Notes under the pieces: model-generated | The model's database searches: none | What the model saw: the letters and a program-made list of their open reading frames with translations, nothing else | Told to the model about the DNA's origin: nothing | Shown: positions 61,541 through 64,000 of the stretch, one piece after another | Layout: every line of letters starts with the position of its first letter | Numbering within the stretch: position 1 is the first letter of the stretch | Position numbers and translations under genes: made by a program | DNA from: Prorocentrum cordatum | Lineage: Eukaryota > Sar > Dinophyceae > Prorocentrales > Prorocentraceae | Direction of reading: 5' to 3' | Length of the DNA: 64,000 nt | NCBI GenBank assembly: GCA_963575745.1 | Contig: CAUYUJ010013991.1 | Location: 267,501-331,500 of the forward strand

Positions 61541-62854
61541 TTCTCCTCCTGGTGAAGATGATTCCCCAAACGCCATCATGGGCAATGACCCGTTGAGCCT
61601 CAATCGATATCCCCTGTCTCTTGTGGCGAGGTCAGGGGGAGACGCAGGGAGTGCCAGGAAGAGAGAGGAAGAGAGAGAGAGAGAGAGAAGGACAGATAGA
61701 GAGAGAGAGAGAGGCGGGGTGAGAGCATATGTGATTGGGACGAAGAAAAGGGGGGATTGAATGGGGATCGTGCCACGCACGTTGCATTGCTGCATGGCCT
61801 GCTCTGCTCGATATCAATATCCATGTCAGCCCAGCAAGCGGTGGCCAGTGGCACGCCCCAGTTGATGTTAGCGCGACTGCGCCGAGCCAGGCTGACAAAA
61901 ACCTCGCCGTCAATCATTCGTTGACCGATTGGCTGGTTGATCTATATTTGCCCACATCGCCTCGGGGAGGGAGTACCGAGAGAGAGGGGCAGGGGCGGGA
62001 ACGGTGCAAGTCCCAGGAGGCCCTTGAGCGAGCTGGGCCTCTTCAGACGGGCCTCGGAGCACAGGCGTGGGCACGTTTGCTGAAATCCTCAGGGGAAACA
62101 CGCAAACGCAAACGCAGACACGAACACACAGACACAGACAGACGCAGACACGGACACAGACACAGACTTTTTGTTGCGTCGGCGGCTAGGCAGAAGCTAA
62201 CTAAACGGGCGCACCGTTGTAGCTAATTGGGCCAGCATGCAAAAGGAGGGGAGGACAGAACGGGCGGCCGAAGGGAAAAAGGCTGCACAGGGGGGCGGAT
62301 CACTCCCTGGGCGGGCTGGCGCGGCCAGCCCCGCCGGCGGGGACTGAGGCGGCTGCTGCGCTGGGGTGCCTGCTGGAGCGGGGCCCAGTACGAGTACCGC
62401 TAGTCAAAACATCACGAGGCCGACGAGGAGCACGATGCGCAAGGCCGGCGGGCCGCGCGCCGCCCACGTGGGGGCGCGTGAGGTGCGGCAAGTGGAGCTG
62501 CACCCTTGGATGGACTGCATCCAGCAAAATGCTGGGCCAGCGTGTGTGTCGGGCGGCAAGACCATGCCCGGGTCCCCGTGCGTGGCGGCGGCAGGCAGCG
62601 GCCCACGCGCCACCGCGGCGCGCGGAGGGAAGGAAGCGGGCAGGGGGAGGGAAGGGAGGGAGAACAGGAATGAGGAGCGCCCCGCCTGCAGGATACCCCG
62701 CAGGCGGGGCGGCCGCACTAGGGCCGCGCCAGCGGCAGCAGGCTGCGCAGCGCGCGGCAGCGACGGTGAGGCTGAGGGTCTCCGAAGCAGCGCCGCCCAG
62801 GGCTGAGGCTGGGCCGGTGCGCCGTTGGCCAGACAAGCTGCGGCACCGCCAGAA
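61541..62854. other. (GA)n, (CAGA)n and unrecognised GC-rich sequence
   Basis: (GA)n lies at 61660-61715. From 62098 to 62194 a (CAGACA)n tract ends in TTTTTGTTGCGTCGGCGGC and TAGGCAGA, the inverted partner of 58209-58480. 62280-62854 is GC-rich and unrecognised. Confidence 0.6.
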
Positions 62855-63190
62855 GCCCCCGCTGCCCGGGTGGGCAGGGTGGGCCAAAGGCGGGCCAGGG
62901 TGGCTCTTCACTGACGGGGGGCCACGGAGCGGCGCCTCGTAGGTAAACAAAACCGTGGCTGGGGTGCGCGGCCCCCGCCGTCTGGGTGGACAGGGTGGGC
63001 CAGGTGGGGGCATCAAGCCGGAGCATGGCCCTCACTGCCCGGGTGGACAGGGTGGGCCACGAAGGGGCCAGGGCGGGCGCTCGCCGTCGGGGTGGACAGC
63101 AAGCGGTGCGCCGTGGCCAGCCAAGGCTGCGGCCGAAGCCAGTGGCCCCCACTGCCAGGGAGACAGGGTGGGCCAGGACAGAGCACCTGA
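62855..63190 (+). repeat. GGTGGACAGGGTGGGCCA interspersed repeat
   Basis: GGGTGG(A/G)CAGGGTGGGCCA occurs near 62869, 62984 and 63040, with degraded forms at about 63090 and 63160, usually after CACTGCCC. Spacing is 50-115 bp. Confidence 0.75.
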
Positions 63191-63360
63191 TCGGCGCAAG
63201 AAGCCGGGAGAGAGAACCACGCGCCGCCAGAATGGCGGGCGCGCGGCAAAGAGGTCCGCCAAGTGGCTCAGGAGTGAATATCGTCAGACGAACTTGGCGT
63301 TTTAAGGGCCACGAACTTGCATGGGTGGGCCCGTCCGGGCAATGGACCAGGGTGCTTGTC

Positions 63361-64000
63361 AGGAGTATGGAGGGCGGGCGGGGTTGGGCCTGGACTGGTC
63401 GTTGTTGGGCCAGGTGGGATCAGCGCGTCGCTTGCCTTTCCCAGCGGGGTCCTGGCCCTTCCTTTTGCCCTTGCCCTTGTCCCATTGGTGCTGCTCGATG
63501 CGCTGCACCTGCTTCTCCCAGGCGGCGTTCCAATCGATCAGAGGCCCCGTTTCTTCAAGACCTGAAGAATATCAAAATTCTCGTACCACAACTGGACCAC
63601 TACCTCTTCGCAGAATGGGTTTTCCCCGAGTGGGTCGTAGGTGCCTCCACCGGGCCGCCCGTGGTGTGCGTCGCAGAGGGCGTTCCAGCCTATGACGAAC
63701 ATGGGCCCGCATTCCTTCTTCAGCCTATTGGCGACCTCGGGACACGTTCCCTGCCGACTGAAGTGGTGGTTCCAGTCGCAGTGCCAGCGGATGTGCTGGC
63801 GGGGTTTACTGTAGAGACTGTCGTTGGGGTCGTGGTGGCGCTCGTACCTAGTGTCGGTGTGCGGGGTCTTGCCTTGGGAGCGGTAGCGAGGGGTCGCGGC
63901 CGGGGGGCTCGTTAGACGAGGTGGCTCCCCCAATTGCTGGGCCGGTGTGCGTTGCCTCGGCGGGCTGCTGGCAAGCGTGCTTCTGCTCCGCCATCCTGGG
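63361..64000 (-). CDS. Unrecognised protein gene, 5' part outside the window
   Basis: The minus frame is open from the window edge to 63538. It shows well-mixed composition with HIRWHCDWNHHFSRQGTCPE, VANRLKKECGPMFVIGWNAL and CDAHHGRPGGGTYDPLGENP, then WYENFDILQVLKKRG. A second frame takes over near 63545 (LIDWNAAWEKQVQRIEQHQW) and continues as a Lys/Gly-rich tail (KGKGKRKGQ) to a stop at about 63361. This needs a one-base change or a short intron. The Cys/His-containing segment could be a zinc site. I do not recognise the family; a basic tail suggests nucleic-acid binding. An alternative start, MAEQKHACQQPAEATH at about 63994, is in another frame. Confidence 0.45.

Overview
This window reads as nuclear DNA of a dinoflagellate, very probably a GC-rich, repeat-rich free-living species; a Prorocentrum-like genome is a guess. 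The main evidence is an exact minus-strand copy of the 22-nt dinoflagellate spliced leader (SL) at 1166-1187. The retroelement families here, and the near absence of intact host genes among satellites and microsatellites, also fit. Nothing looks bacterial: there are no operons, ribosome-binding sites or CRISPR.

Layout. 1-1187 (minus): 5' end of a LINE-like ORF1 whose mRNA start is a tandem SL relic. 1190-5555: G-rich minisatellites, (GT)n/(TGG)n and purine tracts. 5556-11588 (minus): a nearly full-length tyrosine-recombinase (YR, DIRS/Ngaro-like) retrotransposon with split direct repeats (A1 - ORFs - B1 A2 B2), sitting inside a (GAT)n microsatellite. Its first three ORFs are joined by TGATG and ATGA stop/start overlaps; the RT/RNase H/YR/methyltransferase-like part carries frameshifts. 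11.6-16.2 kb: hairpins, palindromic satellites and a CAGGCCTGT array. 16.4-24.5 kb (minus): three decayed LINE-type coding remnants. 25.2-31.6 kb: a cluster of foldback elements and duplications built from phased GGCCCAAGA-type repeats. 32-41 kb: mostly decayed or unrecognised sequence with dispersed repeats. 41.3-48.3 kb (minus): the best-preserved element, a two-ORF LINE with RanBP2-type zinc finger ORF1 and an endonuclease-RT-RNase H ORF2 of 1,808 residues. 48.7-54.4 kb: an 82-bp repeat family, a 14-unit 73-bp satellite and more GGCCCAAGA arrays. 54.4-63.5 kb: low-complexity sequence, a 76-bp satellite, ATCGGCGAT palindromes and one exon-like ORF. 63.3-64.0 kb (minus): part of an unrecognised gene running off the window.

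How parts relate. Every coding remnant I can assign lies on the minus strand, which fits the unidirectional gene blocks of dinoflagellate chromosomes. The SL relic shows that at least one element was retroposed from trans-spliced mRNA. Both better-preserved retroelements keep overlapping ORFs that suggest coupled translation. I found no convincing intact single-copy host gene, tRNA or rRNA.
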